From: Symploca sp. SIO2C1
GTDB taxonomy: Bacteria > Cyanobacteriota > Cyanobacteriia > Cyanobacteriales > Coleofasciculaceae
NCBI GenBank assembly: GCA_010692635.1
Contig: JAAHGL010000015.1
Span: 1-34,103, forward strand
Length of the DNA: 34,103 nucleotides
Reading direction: 5' to 3'
In this document: in pieces, positions 15,617 through 23,242 of the stretch
Layout of the letters: the number at the start of each line of letters is the position of its first letter
How positions within the stretch are numbered: the stretch's first letter is position 1
The notes under the pieces: model-generated
The model's input: the letters and a program-made list of their open reading frames with translations, nothing else
Databases searched by the model: none
Told to the model about the DNA's origin: nothing
Program-made: the position numbers and the translations under genes

Positions 15617-15735
15617 AATTGTTAATTGCTAATTGTTAATTGTTAATTGCTAATTGCTAATTGCTAATTGCTAATTGCTAATTGCTAATTGCTAATTGCT
15701 AATTGCTAATTGCTAATTGCTAATTGCTAATTGGA
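15617..15735. repeat. TTGCTAA heptamer array directly upstream of the Mo-subunit start
   Basis: About 17 units of TTGCTAA/TTGTTAA, beginning at the base next to the ATG of the molybdenum-subunit gene. The same family is at 29540-29664 upstream of the HerA-like gene. Confidence 0.95.
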
Positions 15736-15762
15736 AATATCTCCCCCAGCTTCCCCATCTCC

Positions 15763-15873
15763 CTAGAGCAGCGCGGCAAAAGTAACTGACCAGTTTGAGA
15801 TCGTTAGAATCCTTACTCTATAAGCATTCTAAATTCTAAATTCTAAATTCTAAATTCCGCGCAGCGGCACTAG
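15763..15873 (+). mobile_element. MITE-A, complete copy 2 (111 bp)
   Basis: Nearly identical to copy 1, but with one extra ATTCTAA heptamer near the right end, which accounts exactly for the 7-bp length difference. It is inserted inside the molybdenum hydroxylase operon, between the FAD and Mo subunit genes. Confidence 0.88.
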
Positions 15874-15926
15874 CTTCCCCAGCTCCCCACACTCCCTATC
15901 TACTAAGTTTGAGAAGCAAATCGGTA

Positions 15927-16922
15927 TCATACAATCCCTCCTCCTTGGGTAGAAACCTTGAGTGCGCGGCGAATAGCTCGCTTTGTTAGTTCAACTTTGT
16001 AGTGATTGTGAGCTAAAGGTTTAGCTCCCTGTAAGGCAATTTCTGCTGCTTGGGTAAATGTGGCTATATCAGCTGGTTTACCAATTAAAAACTCCTCTGC
16101 TGCTGTGGCTCGCCAAGGCTTGTGTGCTACTCCACCCATTGCTAAACGGACATCTTGGATTTGCTCCCCTACCAAGTTTACCGCTGCTGCGACAGAAACC
16201 AAAGCAAAGGAATAGGAAGTGCGATCGCGTAATTTCAAATAAACCCCAGATTGAGCAAAGGATAGTGGAGGTAAAGTTACCCCTGTAATTAACTCCCCTG
16301 GCTCTAAATTGGTGTCTTGCTGGGGTGTATTTTCTGGTAAACGGTGGAAATCTGCAAATGGTATCTGGCGTTGCCCCTGGGGACTTACTACTTCTACAAC
16401 TGCATCCAGGGCAGCTAAGGCAACACACATATCTGAAGGCTGAACTGCCACACAGTGCTCACTAGCACCAAGGATAGCATGACCACGATTAATCCCCGTT
16501 ACTGCTGGGCAACCTGCTCCTGGTTGCCGTTTGTTGCAAGGGAAGGCAGTATCGTAATAATAGGGACAACGGGTACGTTGCAAGAGATTACCTCCTACTG
16601 TTGCCATGTTACGAATTTGTTGAGACGCACCAGAGAGAATTGCCCTAGCTAACAGAGGATAGTCGCGACGGATCTGCTGATGATCTGCCACTGTGGTATT
16701 AGTGACTAAAGCTCCCAGACGTATACTGCCATCTGTCATTGGGGAAATTTGGTGCATCTGCAACCGGGAGATATCAATTAGTTGTGATGGCTCATCCAAG
16801 AAAACTTTGAGCCGATCCACTAAATTAGTACCACCGGCAATAAACATTGAATCTTGCTTTGCAACTGCTCGGTTCACGGCATCTTCCACCGATGCAGCAC
16901 GGATGTAGGTAAAGTTATTCAA
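15927..16922 (-). CDS. Molybdenum hydroxylase, FAD-binding subunit
   Basis: A 331-residue FAD-binding medium subunit, similar to PaoB (YagS). The FAD motifs FIAGGTNLVDRLK (27-39) and ATVGGNLLQRTRCPYYYD are clear. Four cysteines at 119, 129, 138 and 157 lie in an insertion that in PaoB carries an extra [4Fe-4S] cluster, a feature of the PaoABC type. The start is TTG at 16922, because the NNFTYIRAASVEDAV segment belongs to the domain and no ATG is available before it. The gene ends in an ideal Shine-Dalgarno sequence, AAGGAGGAGG, with an overlapping ATGA, which would normally start the next subunit. Confidence 0.92.
   Translation of the reverse strand: MNNFTYIRAASVEDAVNRAVAKQDSMFIAGGTNLVDRLKVFLDEPSQLIDISRLQMHQISPMTDGSIRLGALVTNTTVADHQQIRRDYPLLARAILSGASQQIRNMATVGGNLLQRTRCPYYYDTAFPCNKRQPGAGCPAVTGINRGHAILGASEHCVAVQPSDMCVALAALDAVVEVVSPQGQRQIPFADFHRLPENTPQQDTNLEPGELITGVTLPPLSFAQSGVYLKLRDRTSYSFALVSVAAAVNLVGEQIQDVRLAMGGVAHKPWRATAAEEFLIGKPADIATFTQAAEIALQGAKPLAHNHYKVELTKRAIRRALKVSTQGGGIV
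15928..15946 (-). promoter_or_regulatory. Stranded Shine-Dalgarno and start codon of the next operon gene
   Basis: On the minus strand AAGGAGGAGG is followed after six bases by ATG, which overlaps the TGA of the FAD gene. It now opens only a frame of about 26 codons that runs into MITE-A. It looks like the original translation start of the molybdenum subunit before repeats were inserted. Confidence 0.55.
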
Positions 16923-16929
16923 GATGCTT

Positions 16930-16966
16930 AATCTCTAATTCTCAATTTTCAATTCTCAATTCTCCC
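16930..16966. repeat. TCTCAAT heptamer array between FeS and FAD subunit genes
   Basis: Four to five units of TCTCAAT/TTTCAAT. It overlaps the 3' end of the FeS-subunit gene, whose last residues (RIEN) and TGA stop are made by the repeat. Confidence 0.85.
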
Positions 16967-17506
16967 TAGATTCACAGTTGCCATGGGAGAAGGTGGTTGT
17001 TGTCCAACTACCTGTTGCACAGCTGCGATAATACCGTTGTAAGCACTGCATCGACAGAGATTACCACTAAGTCGCTCCTTAATTTCCGCCTCGGAGAGTT
17101 CAGCTAGTTGTGGTGAACTATTTAAATCTGGTGTTACCGCACTAGCACAACCTCGTTTGACTTCTTCCAACAGAGCCACCGATGCACAAATCTGTCCCGG
17201 TGTACAATAGCCGCACTGGAAACCATCATTTTCAATAAATGCTGCTTGCACTGGATGGAGAGTATCCTCTGTTGCCAAGCCTTCAATTGTAAGAATCTCC
17301 TTACCTTCCTGCATTACTGCTAGAGTGAGGCAAGAATAAACTCGTTGACCATCAATCAGAACAGTACAAGCTCCACACTGCCCATGATCGCACCCTTTTT
17401 TGCTACCAACTAATCCCAAATGTTCACGCAGAGCATCTAGAAGTGTCACGCGCGGCTCAATCGTCAGGATTTGCCTCTCACCATTAATGGTAAGTTTCAC
17501 ATTCAT
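16949..17506 (-). CDS. Molybdenum hydroxylase, [2Fe-2S] subunit
   Basis: A small subunit of about 185 residues with two [2Fe-2S] clusters, similar to PaoA (YagT). The plant-type ferredoxin cluster is CDHGQCGACTVLIDG with a downstream C in YSCLTL; the second cluster has CGYCTPGQICAS and LCRCSAYNGI. ATG 17506 (MNVKLTINGERQ) is preferred to the upstream start at 17545 because the ferredoxin fold begins there. It is first in the operon, so electrons would pass Mo to FeS to FAD within the complex. No twin-arginine signal is present at the chosen start, unlike E. coli PaoA. The C-terminus and stop lie in a heptamer array. Confidence 0.92.
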   Translation of the reverse strand: MNVKLTINGERQILTIEPRVTLLDALREHLGLVGSKKGCDHGQCGACTVLIDGQRVYSCLTLAVMQEGKEILTIEGLATEDTLHPVQAAFIENDGFQCGYCTPGQICASVALLEEVKRGCASAVTPDLNSSPQLAELSEAEIKERLSGNLCRCSAYNGIIAAVQQVVGQQPPSPMATVNLGRIEN

Positions 17507-17608
17507 CTGTGTTTCTGTCCCAAAGATTTGACATCCTCTCACCACTATACCTCTTGTAGTTCGGGACTTTGCTGAAAATTAAGTAGCTCGTCAGATCTTC
17601 AGTTAACT

Positions 17609-17748
17609 CATCCCCCGGAAGACAGCACGGGGGATGCAAGTATTATTTGTTGTTAGTTGTTTGTCAAGAAATCAAATAACAAATAACAAACAACAAAGCG
17701 GCGGGCGGCTATCCCTCCCATCCCTTGAAGGAATGGGCTTTCCGCCGC
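17609..17748. repeat. Two hairpins and a heptamer array, possible IS200/IS605-type remnant
   Basis: CATCCCCCG (17609-17617) pairs with CGGGGGATG (17628-17636). A larger imperfect palindrome runs from GCGGCGG (17698) to CCGCCGC (17748), with an inner CCCAT/ATGGG stem around CCCTTGAAGG. Such structures resemble ends of TnpB elements. Between them lies a heptamer stretch (AACAAAT/AACAAAC). No gene is seen in 17546-17896. Confidence 0.5.
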
Positions 17749-17896
17749 TTTTGGTGACAAGCATTACCGACTAATCAGATTGCAGTCACACAAGAACTTG
17801 GGATATCTCACAGTTAATGGACGTTCCAAATCAATTAAACACCTTTGACTTTTTGAGATTATAAATATATGAGCAACGCGCCGGGAATAACAAGCA

Positions 17897-18190
17897 ATGA
17901 AACTTTCTGATCGTAATCTACCTTACTTAACTCAAACAATTGCCATCGATTCAGTTGAAACTGAAGTAACCGGCAGATTACTGAAATCCCGGTACACCCA
18001 AGCAAACTTAAGAGCATTATCAGTGAACAAACTAATTCAAACAGTCCTGAAAAAAAGCATTTATTTCTTCTTAGCCCTAGTCTTTACTGCTGTTGCAATA
18101 GTAGCTTTGCCAATTTCGGTAGTATTGGTGGCTGTAGCCTTTCCAGTTTTTACACTCTTTAAAGCACCTCAATCATTGGCAACTTTCTAG
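17897..18190 (+). CDS. Small membrane protein of unknown function
   Basis: A 97-residue protein. Residues 1-50 are polar; residues 52-88 form a long hydrophobic stretch (FFLALVFTAVAIVALPISVV and on) that could be one long or two short membrane helices. I do not recognise a family. It stands alone between an IS-like remnant and the MITE cluster, and no clear ribosome binding site precedes its ATG. Confidence 0.55.
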   Translation: MKLSDRNLPYLTQTIAIDSVETEVTGRLLKSRYTQANLRALSVNKLIQTVLKKSIYFFLALVFTAVAIVALPISVVLVAVAFPVFTLFKAPQSLATF

Positions 18191-18254
18191 ACTAACTAGG
18201 GTTTTCCAAGACTGCGATCGCTAACACCAAAAAGTCAAGTTTGCACAAAACTGA

Positions 18255-18370
18255 TAGGACTTACGCACCGTAAGGAAATTATTTCATCCTGAGCGATAGC
18301 GAAGGATCTCTTAGACGGCTCAGATGCTTCACTAGCACCTCAATATGACACTTGAGTGGGTAAGTCCTAG
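18255..18370 (+). mobile_element. MITE-B copy 2 (about 115 bp)
   Basis: Ends TAGGACTTACGCACCG and GGGTAAGTCCTA are inverted. The interior differs from the copy at 21780 apart from the ends. Its right end runs into the CTAG of the next element. Confidence 0.65.
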
Positions 18371-18463
18371 TGCCGCTGCGCGGAATTAAGAATTAAGAAT
18401 GCTTATAGAGTAAGGATTCTATCGATCTCAAACTGGTGGGTTATTTCCGCCGCGCTGCACTAG
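18367..18463 (-). mobile_element. MITE-A, complete copy 3 (97 bp), reverse orientation
   Basis: The same ends and core as copies 1 and 2, but inverted and one heptamer shorter than copy 1. It shares CTAG at 18367-18370 with MITE-B and CTAG at 18460-18463 with MITE-C. Confidence 0.85.
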
Positions 18464-18557
18464 CGCCGTGACACAGCTAAAATGAACCCTTGAGGATATT
18501 CCGTTGGGTTTCACTTCGTTCCACCCAACCTACAGTTTTACTTGTGTCACGCTACTA
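18460..18557 (-). mobile_element. MITE-C copy 2 (98 bp)
   Basis: Ends CTAGCGCCGTGACACAGCTA and TTGTGTCACGCTACTAG, with CACTTCGTTCCACCCAACCT inside. It is shorter than the copy at 13267 and inverted relative to it. Confidence 0.75.
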
Positions 18558-18562
18558 GAAGT

Positions 18563-18901
18563 TTATTTTTTGTCATCCCGGTAAAAGGGATTATTGATTG
18601 TTACTACTTCGATATTTTTGAGACTAATTGATTTCTTGTGGTTTTTCAAATCAATCATTTTAATTTTTTTAGGAGTGGGTAAATCTGCTAGTGGATTTTC
18701 CTTGAGGGCTGACTTGAGTAATTTTTCTGGGGAGAATTTTTTGCCAAAAATGTCCTTATTTTTTCCCATGACTTCTATGACTAATTGATTGTTGTGATAA
18801 AAATTGTGATACAGATGAATTTGTTTGTCAAGGGTTGTTGAATTGTTTAAAGTAATTTGCCCTGTATAAAGTTGATTTTGATGGATATCTAATCCCAGCA
18901 C
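18563..18901 (-). CDS. Hypothetical protein, second of a two-gene unit
   Basis: A 112-residue, lysine- and asparagine-rich protein (LGLDIHQNQLYTGQITLNNS near the start, VVTINNPFYRDDKK at the end). The likely start is GTG at 18901, with GAAGG directly before it; no internal Met is better placed. It follows the gene at 18928-19254 with a 26-bp gap on the same strand. I recognise no domain. A single gene broken by a frameshift is the alternative, but both pieces have plausible ends. Confidence 0.5.
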   Translation of the reverse strand: MLGLDIHQNQLYTGQITLNNSTTLDKQIHLYHNFYHNNQLVIEVMGKNKDIFGKKFSPEKLLKSALKENPLADLPTPKKIKMIDLKNHKKSISLKNIEVVTINNPFYRDDKK

Positions 18902-18927
18902 CCTTCAGTACAATTATAAAGAAAATT

Positions 18928-19254
18928 TTATAAATGTTTAATAACCCCATATTCTAATTCGTATGCTCGTCCTCCTGCATCAGGTATCCACCCGTTATTT
19001 AACGCCTTGTCAATAATTTTACTAATAACTTTTGGGGTAATTGTTGTTTGATGTGAATCTATCCAATTATCTGGTCTATCAATGTTTAACGTTACATGAA
19101 GAACTTTAGGCGACTGAGTTTCCAGTGACTGTATTGCTAATGTCATCCGGTTGCTTAGTGCAGCCTGAGAATATGTTGGTTTTGGACGAATCATCCAACC
19201 AAATTTAGTTTCTTGATACTCTAACTGTCTAAGACCTTTTCTTGCTAACGTCAT
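18928..19254 (-). CDS. Hypothetical protein, first of a two-gene unit
   Basis: A 108-residue protein starting MTLARKGLRQLEYQETKFGW and ending in GGRAYELEYGVIKHL. The ATG at 19254 is preceded by GAAGAG at a fair distance. It looks soluble, with a regular mix of charged and hydrophobic residues. I do not recognise the family. The pair sits among mobile elements, which is compatible with a small accessory or defence-associated unit, but nothing in the sequence shows that. Confidence 0.5.
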   Translation of the reverse strand: MTLARKGLRQLEYQETKFGWMIRPKPTYSQAALSNRMTLAIQSLETQSPKVLHVTLNIDRPDNWIDSHQTTITPKVISKIIDKALNNGWIPDAGGRAYELEYGVIKHL

Positions 19255-19352
19255 GTCTCTTCACCAATTAATATAACGTTGACTGGCTTCTACTCCGGTG
19301 GCAACAGCTCAAGGGTCTCCCACTATGCAGATTTGAGATTCTCCCTACTCAC

Positions 19353-19420
19353 TCTTCGTGTCCTTTGTGTCTTTGTGGTTAATTAGATAAGTAAACTACA
19401 AAGACACGAAGAGCACAAAG
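19353..19420. repeat. Imperfect inverted repeat (CTTCGTGTC/GACACGAAG)
   Basis: Arms of about 28 bp containing TGTCTTTGTGGTT and its near-complement face each other across 12 bp. It lies in the 360-bp gap upstream of the protease gene, with no gene in it. Confidence 0.65.
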
Positions 19421-19428
19421 ATTAGTCG

Positions 19429-19446
19429 CTAGTGCAGCGGTACTAG
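19429..19446. mobile_element. Collapsed MITE-A scar (18 bp)
   Basis: CTAGTGCAGCGGTACTAG joins the left end of MITE-A (CTAGTGCAGCG) to its right end (CAGCGGTACTAG) with the interior gone. Confidence 0.65.
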
Positions 19447-19614
19447 CCTCATAGCATAAAAATATCGTTAAATAGCATAAGTTCTATTTTAGTAACCAAT
19501 TAGCTTTCTCTCCTGGGGAAGTGCTTTCATTAAACATAGACAGGGATGCAAGGGAGATTACGGTTACTCAGGGACACCTCTGGCAATTCCCAAACAAAAA
19601 AACAACTAACAAAT

Positions 19615-21741
19615 ATGAAAAAAATTATTTCCAGCATTCTCTTAACAAGTTGCTTCTGTGGAATTACAGGGATTAGTTACTTCCCCAAGGCAACACCAGC
19701 AGCAGCACAAGTTTCTCCCACAGGGGAACTATTGTATAACTTCTACGGTCGCTCCATTCCTTTGAGAGTCCGCCAAGATGCTGTTGCCGTTAGCTTTAAA
19801 CCAGCTGGGAGATCCCGAAGTGGAGCTCCAGTGGAAGCCTCCTATTTAAAATTGCAGCGAGACTTGCAGGGTGGAACCCGTAGCCTATCGGGGAATAATC
19901 TAGAAGTTAAGCCGTTGGGATTGCGCTATGCTTTGGTAAACTTGCCTGCTGGAGCCCGTAGTTCTCCTGCTGCTGTTACTCAACGAGTGCAAAGACTACC
20001 TTATGTAGCAGGAACACTCCCTGTCCTCTCCCGTAGCGATCGCGATGAGACAATTGTTCTACCTAATGAAATTGTAGTTGCTTTCGAGCCAGAAGTAGCT
20101 GACCAGGCAGCAGTGCAGGCAATTCTCAATCGCTATAACTTAGAGATCATCAAACCCCTGCGCTTTACCAAAAATCGCTATTTGGTGCGCTCTCAAGTAG
20201 AGTCTGGTACAGCCATCCTCGCTATTGCCAATCGCCTCAATACCGTGCCTGGAATCAGTTCTGCTACGCCAAATTTTGTCCAATCAGTGACTTACAGTAA
20301 TCCAGGAATGGGTTTTGGGCATCCTAGCTTTACTGACACTCCTCGAGCTACTGACTCCCTCAAGCAAATGTTAAATGAATTGGAGGAGCAACCTAGTCCA
20401 ACCCCATTTAAGACAGAACTCCTTCCCTTGCAATGGCACCTCAACAGTATACCCCTGCGAGGCAAGTTACTGCCTCGTACTGATATTCGAGCCATTGAAG
20501 CTTGGCAACAGAGTAACCAAGGTAAGGGCGTGGTGGTAGCAGTAATTGATAGTTTGATTCAATGGGACCACCCGGATTTAAATGGTAATGTCTACAAAGT
20601 AGAAAATGTCCCTAATCCTTTACCAGGGGAAGTTCACGGCTGGGATTTTGCTCAAGATGATCCAGATACCCGGATTAGTGAAGAAGAATTGGCTACTTTG
20701 CTGCCAGATTTCCAGAATACCTTTAGTTTGTCTGATGAGAAGTTACTGGAGCAATACGCCGATTTAGCTGGTTTTATTCCCTTTATGGTTCCTGATTTGC
20801 CAGAATCAGAAATTCCCTCTTTCTTGCGCAACCTCATCCGTAATAAGATTGCTGGTGAGTTTCATGGTACTTGGTCAGCAGGGGTAGTTGCTGCTAATCC
20901 TCAAGGAGAAGGAGGAGTCATCGGAGTCTCTCCCCAAGCAAAAATTCTACCAATTCGAGTTTTTGGTTTAGGGGGTCAAACTTCTCCTGAAGTCATTTCC
21001 CAAGCAATTCGCTATGCTGCTGCTAGAGGTGTTGATGCGATTAACCTAAGTTTAGGAGGACTTTTACCTAGTCCCGAACAAGTAGAGGCAATTTTTGAAG
21101 TACTAGATGCCAATCCCAACCTCGTAATAATTGCTTCTGCTGGTAATGAGAGTTTGGATGGTGTAGCTTTTCCCGCAGCAATTCCCGGTGTCATTTCCGT
21201 AGGAGCCACAAATCTTTCTGGTAAACGAGCTGCCTACAGCAGTTATGGCGGTAGGCTAGATGTGGTAGCCCCTGGCGGCGATACTTCAGATTCAAAAAGG
21301 GGAGGGATTCTAACTACCGGAGGTACAGGGATAGATGGTTTCTGGCAAGGAATTACTGTGCCAGATTATAGCTGGGGTCATGCATTAGACTCTAAAGGTC
21401 AGTACGTGCAAGTACAAGGTACATCCTTCGCTGCACCTACTGTCTCTGGGGTAGTAGCTTTGATGAGGGGAGAAAATCCTAACCTTAGTCGCGATCGCAT
21501 AATTGCTATCCTGAAAGAAACTTCTAATTATCAAGGGTTGAACCTATCGAAAGCAGATACCAGAGCTTACCGCCTACAAAGGGAATTAGGCTTTGGCAGT
21601 GCTCCCAATTTTCCCTTTCTACGACCCTCCGGTGTCTTCCCTTTACCTGAACCCATACCAGCTAGCCAATACTTCTATGGTAGTGGTTTAGTTAATGCCG
21701 AAGCAGCAGTTAATGAAGTCAAGCGATCGCTCCAGAACTGA
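19615..21741 (+). CDS. Secreted subtilisin-like (S8) serine protease
   Basis: A 708-residue exported protease from ATG 19615. The start is chosen because MKKIISSILLTSCFCGITG begins a signal peptide (basic n-region, hydrophobic core, cleavage near PAAAQ); an ATG at 19546 would add 23 odd residues. An N-terminal prodomain-like region (about 40-240) precedes the catalytic domain. The triad is Asp in VVAVIDSLIQWDHPDL, His in GEFHGTWSAGVVAANP, and Ser in GTSFAAPTVSGVVALM. The Asp motif has DSL instead of the common D-S/T-G, which is unusual. SAGNE carries the oxyanion asparagine. An insertion of about 65 residues (RISEEELATLLPDF and on) separates the Asp and His motifs. The role is extracellular or periplasmic proteolysis. 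It is followed at once by a heptamer array. Confidence 0.92.
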   Translation: MKKIISSILLTSCFCGITGISYFPKATPAAAQVSPTGELLYNFYGRSIPLRVRQDAVAVSFKPAGRSRSGAPVEASYLKLQRDLQGGTRSLSGNNLEVKPLGLRYALVNLPAGARSSPAAVTQRVQRLPYVAGTLPVLSRSDRDETIVLPNEIVVAFEPEVADQAAVQAILNRYNLEIIKPLRFTKNRYLVRSQVESGTAILAIANRLNTVPGISSATPNFVQSVTYSNPGMGFGHPSFTDTPRATDSLKQMLNELEEQPSPTPFKTELLPLQWHLNSIPLRGKLLPRTDIRAIEAWQQSNQGKGVVVAVIDSLIQWDHPDLNGNVYKVENVPNPLPGEVHGWDFAQDDPDTRISEEELATLLPDFQNTFSLSDEKLLEQYADLAGFIPFMVPDLPESEIPSFLRNLIRNKIAGEFHGTWSAGVVAANPQGEGGVIGVSPQAKILPIRVFGLGGQTSPEVISQAIRYAAARGVDAINLSLGGLLPSPEQVEAIFEVLDANPNLVIIASAGNESLDGVAFPAAIPGVISVGATNLSGKRAAYSSYGGRLDVVAPGGDTSDSKRGGILTTGGTGIDGFWQGITVPDYSWGHALDSKGQYVQVQGTSFAAPTVSGVVALMRGENPNLSRDRIIAILKETSNYQGLNLSKADTRAYRLQRELGFGSAPNFPFLRPSGVFPLPEPIPASQYFYGSGLVNAEAAVNEVKRSLQN

Positions 21742-21779
21742 TTTATCAATGGATAATGGATAATGGATAATTGATAATT
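21742..21779. repeat. GGATAAT heptamer array after the protease gene
   Basis: Four to five units of ATGGATA/TTGATAA type begin directly after the protease stop codon. Confidence 0.8.
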
Positions 21780-21945
21780 TAGGACTTACGCATTGACAGA
21801 AATCCTTAGATATGCAGCTATGTCTATTCGACGTTTTGGTGTAATTTTTCCAATGCAGATTAGCGATCGCTATATCCAAAAACTGCAATCAAATGGCTGA
21901 AACAACGCAAATGCAATAGTACTTTTGTACAGTGCGTAAGTCCTA
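21780..21945. mobile_element. MITE-B copy 1 (166 bp)
   Basis: Perfect inverted ends TAGGACTTACGCA and TGCGTAAGTCCTA. It has no transposase and an internal HIP1 site. TA at both outer ends suits an IS630/Tc1-like target, but the parent element is not in the window. Confidence 0.8.
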
Positions 21946-21979
21946 TAATTGATTAATTTGGTCTACCTGCTGTCTATCC

Positions 21980-23209
21980 ATGCCCAAATGGTTTAATAAC
22001 GCTGGTCCTTGTAAAGAGGACATTCACTACATGCTCTCGCCCTTGGCTCGGTTGCCCCAGCTAGAGCGACTGATTGAGCAGCAGGGCTATTTTATCATCC
22101 ATGCCCCCCGACAAATGGGCAAAACTACGGCTATGTTGACTCTGGCTCAACAGCTTACCGCTAGTGGGCAATACACGGCTGTGATGCTATCGGTAGAAGT
22201 AGGAGCAGCCTTTCCCCATGATCCAGGAGCAGCGGAAGCGGCTATTCTTGATGCCTGGAGCAATGCCGCGAAATTTCGCCTCCCTCCTGAGTTGCAACCT
22301 CCCCTGTGGCCTCAAGCTGCTCCAGGACAGCGCCTTGGAGCAGCTTTGAGTGAGTGGGCGCAGCATTCCCCCCGTCCCTTGGTGGTTTTCATTGATGAAA
22401 TTGATTCGTTAGAGGACGAAACACTGATTGCTATCCTACGGCAATTACGCTCAGGCTATCCCAACCGTCCTCAAGGATTTCCCCACTCTCTGGCACTGAT
22501 TGGGGTGCGAGATGTACGAGATTATAAGGTGGCATCTGGGGGTAGTAACCGTCTCAATACCTCTAGTCCTTTTATAGCAACCGCCAGGGCCATTAGGACA
22601 TCAGATTAACGTCGTTTATTATTTCGAGCTAAACCTAGTGTCCTAACCGTTGTGGCGGTTGCTATAATATCAAACTTAAATCCCTGACCCTGAGGAACTT
22701 CACCGCAGCAGAAGTAGCGCAATTGTACCAACAGCATACTGCGGCAACTGGACAGATTTTTGAGACTGATGCCGTAGAGCGAGCTTTTACCTTAACCCAA
22801 GGCCAACCATGGTTAGTGAATGCCTTAGCCAAAGAAATTGTGGAAGAGTTGCTCAGGGATTCTACTCAACCCATTACCTTTAGTACTAATGGCTTTTTTG
22901 CATCGGGTGGTGAATGGAGGTGGCACCTTGGAGCGGGAATATGCCATTGGTAGCGATCGCATGGATCTGTGTCTGCGTTATGGGGATGTTACTCTGGGCA
23001 TGGAACTGAAGGTGTGGCGCGAAGGACACCCCGACCCCATCAAAGCAGGATTGGAGCAGTTGGAGCGCTACTTGGCAGGGTTAGGACTGGATACAGGCTG
23101 GCTGGTGATTTTTGACCAGCGCCAGGGACTACCTCCTATTGCAGAGCGTACCACTACAGAGCAGGCAATGACGCAGAGCGATCGCACTGTGGTTGTGATT
23201 CGAGGGTAA
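21980..23209 (+). pseudogene. Broken AAA+ ATPase with C-terminal PD-(D/E)XK nuclease-like domain
   Basis: The intact N-terminal part (209 codons) has Walker A as APRQMGKTTA and Walker B as LVVFIDEIDSLED. A 94-bp MITE-D then interrupts it after SSPF; removing the MITE and one TA gives SPFNIKLKSLTLRNF, in frame. The sequence continues TAAEVAQLYQQHTAATGQIF and QGQPWLVNALAKEI, then at about 22880 the frame jumps from TQPIT to LMAFLHRVVNGGGTLEREYA, consistent with a large internal deletion plus frameshift relative to this family. The 3' end has an intact-looking nuclease core: D in GSDRMDL and ELKVWREG (E-x-K). Function was probably DNA-linked NTPase/nuclease activity; now it is dead. The ORFs seen at 22723 and 22838 are its pieces. 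Confidence 0.85.
22573..22666. mobile_element. MITE-D (94 bp) inside the AAA+ gene
   Basis: Ends TATAGCAACCGCCA and TGGCGGTTGCTATA are perfect inverted repeats, and a second pair (TTAGGACA/TGTCCTAA) lies just inside. Its outer TA is duplicated from the target. Confidence 0.85.
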
Positions 23210-23215
23210 TAGTGT

Positions 23216-23240
23216 GAAGAATTGAGAATTGAGAATTGAC
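23216..23240. repeat. GAATTGA heptamer stretch after the broken AAA+ gene
   Basis: Three units of GAATTGA, and the same heptamer at 23606-23630 at the other side of the inverted repeat, where it provides the TAA stop region of the metallophosphoesterase gene. Confidence 0.75.
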
Positions 23241-23242
23241 GT

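Noticed and set aside
16078-16428. 116-codon minus-strand ORF within the FAD-subunit gene
   Set aside because: It is a frame shadow of a clearly coding gene, with atypical Cys/Ser-rich composition.
17609-17636. Intrinsic terminator for a gene near 17.6 kb
   Set aside because: The hairpin is GC-rich, but there is no T-run on either side and no gene ends there.
22838-23209. ORF starting MWKSCSGILLNPLPLVLMAF as an independent gene
   Set aside because: Its N-terminus is out-of-frame reading of the AAA+ gene; only the part from LMAFLHRVV onward belongs to the real (broken) protein.
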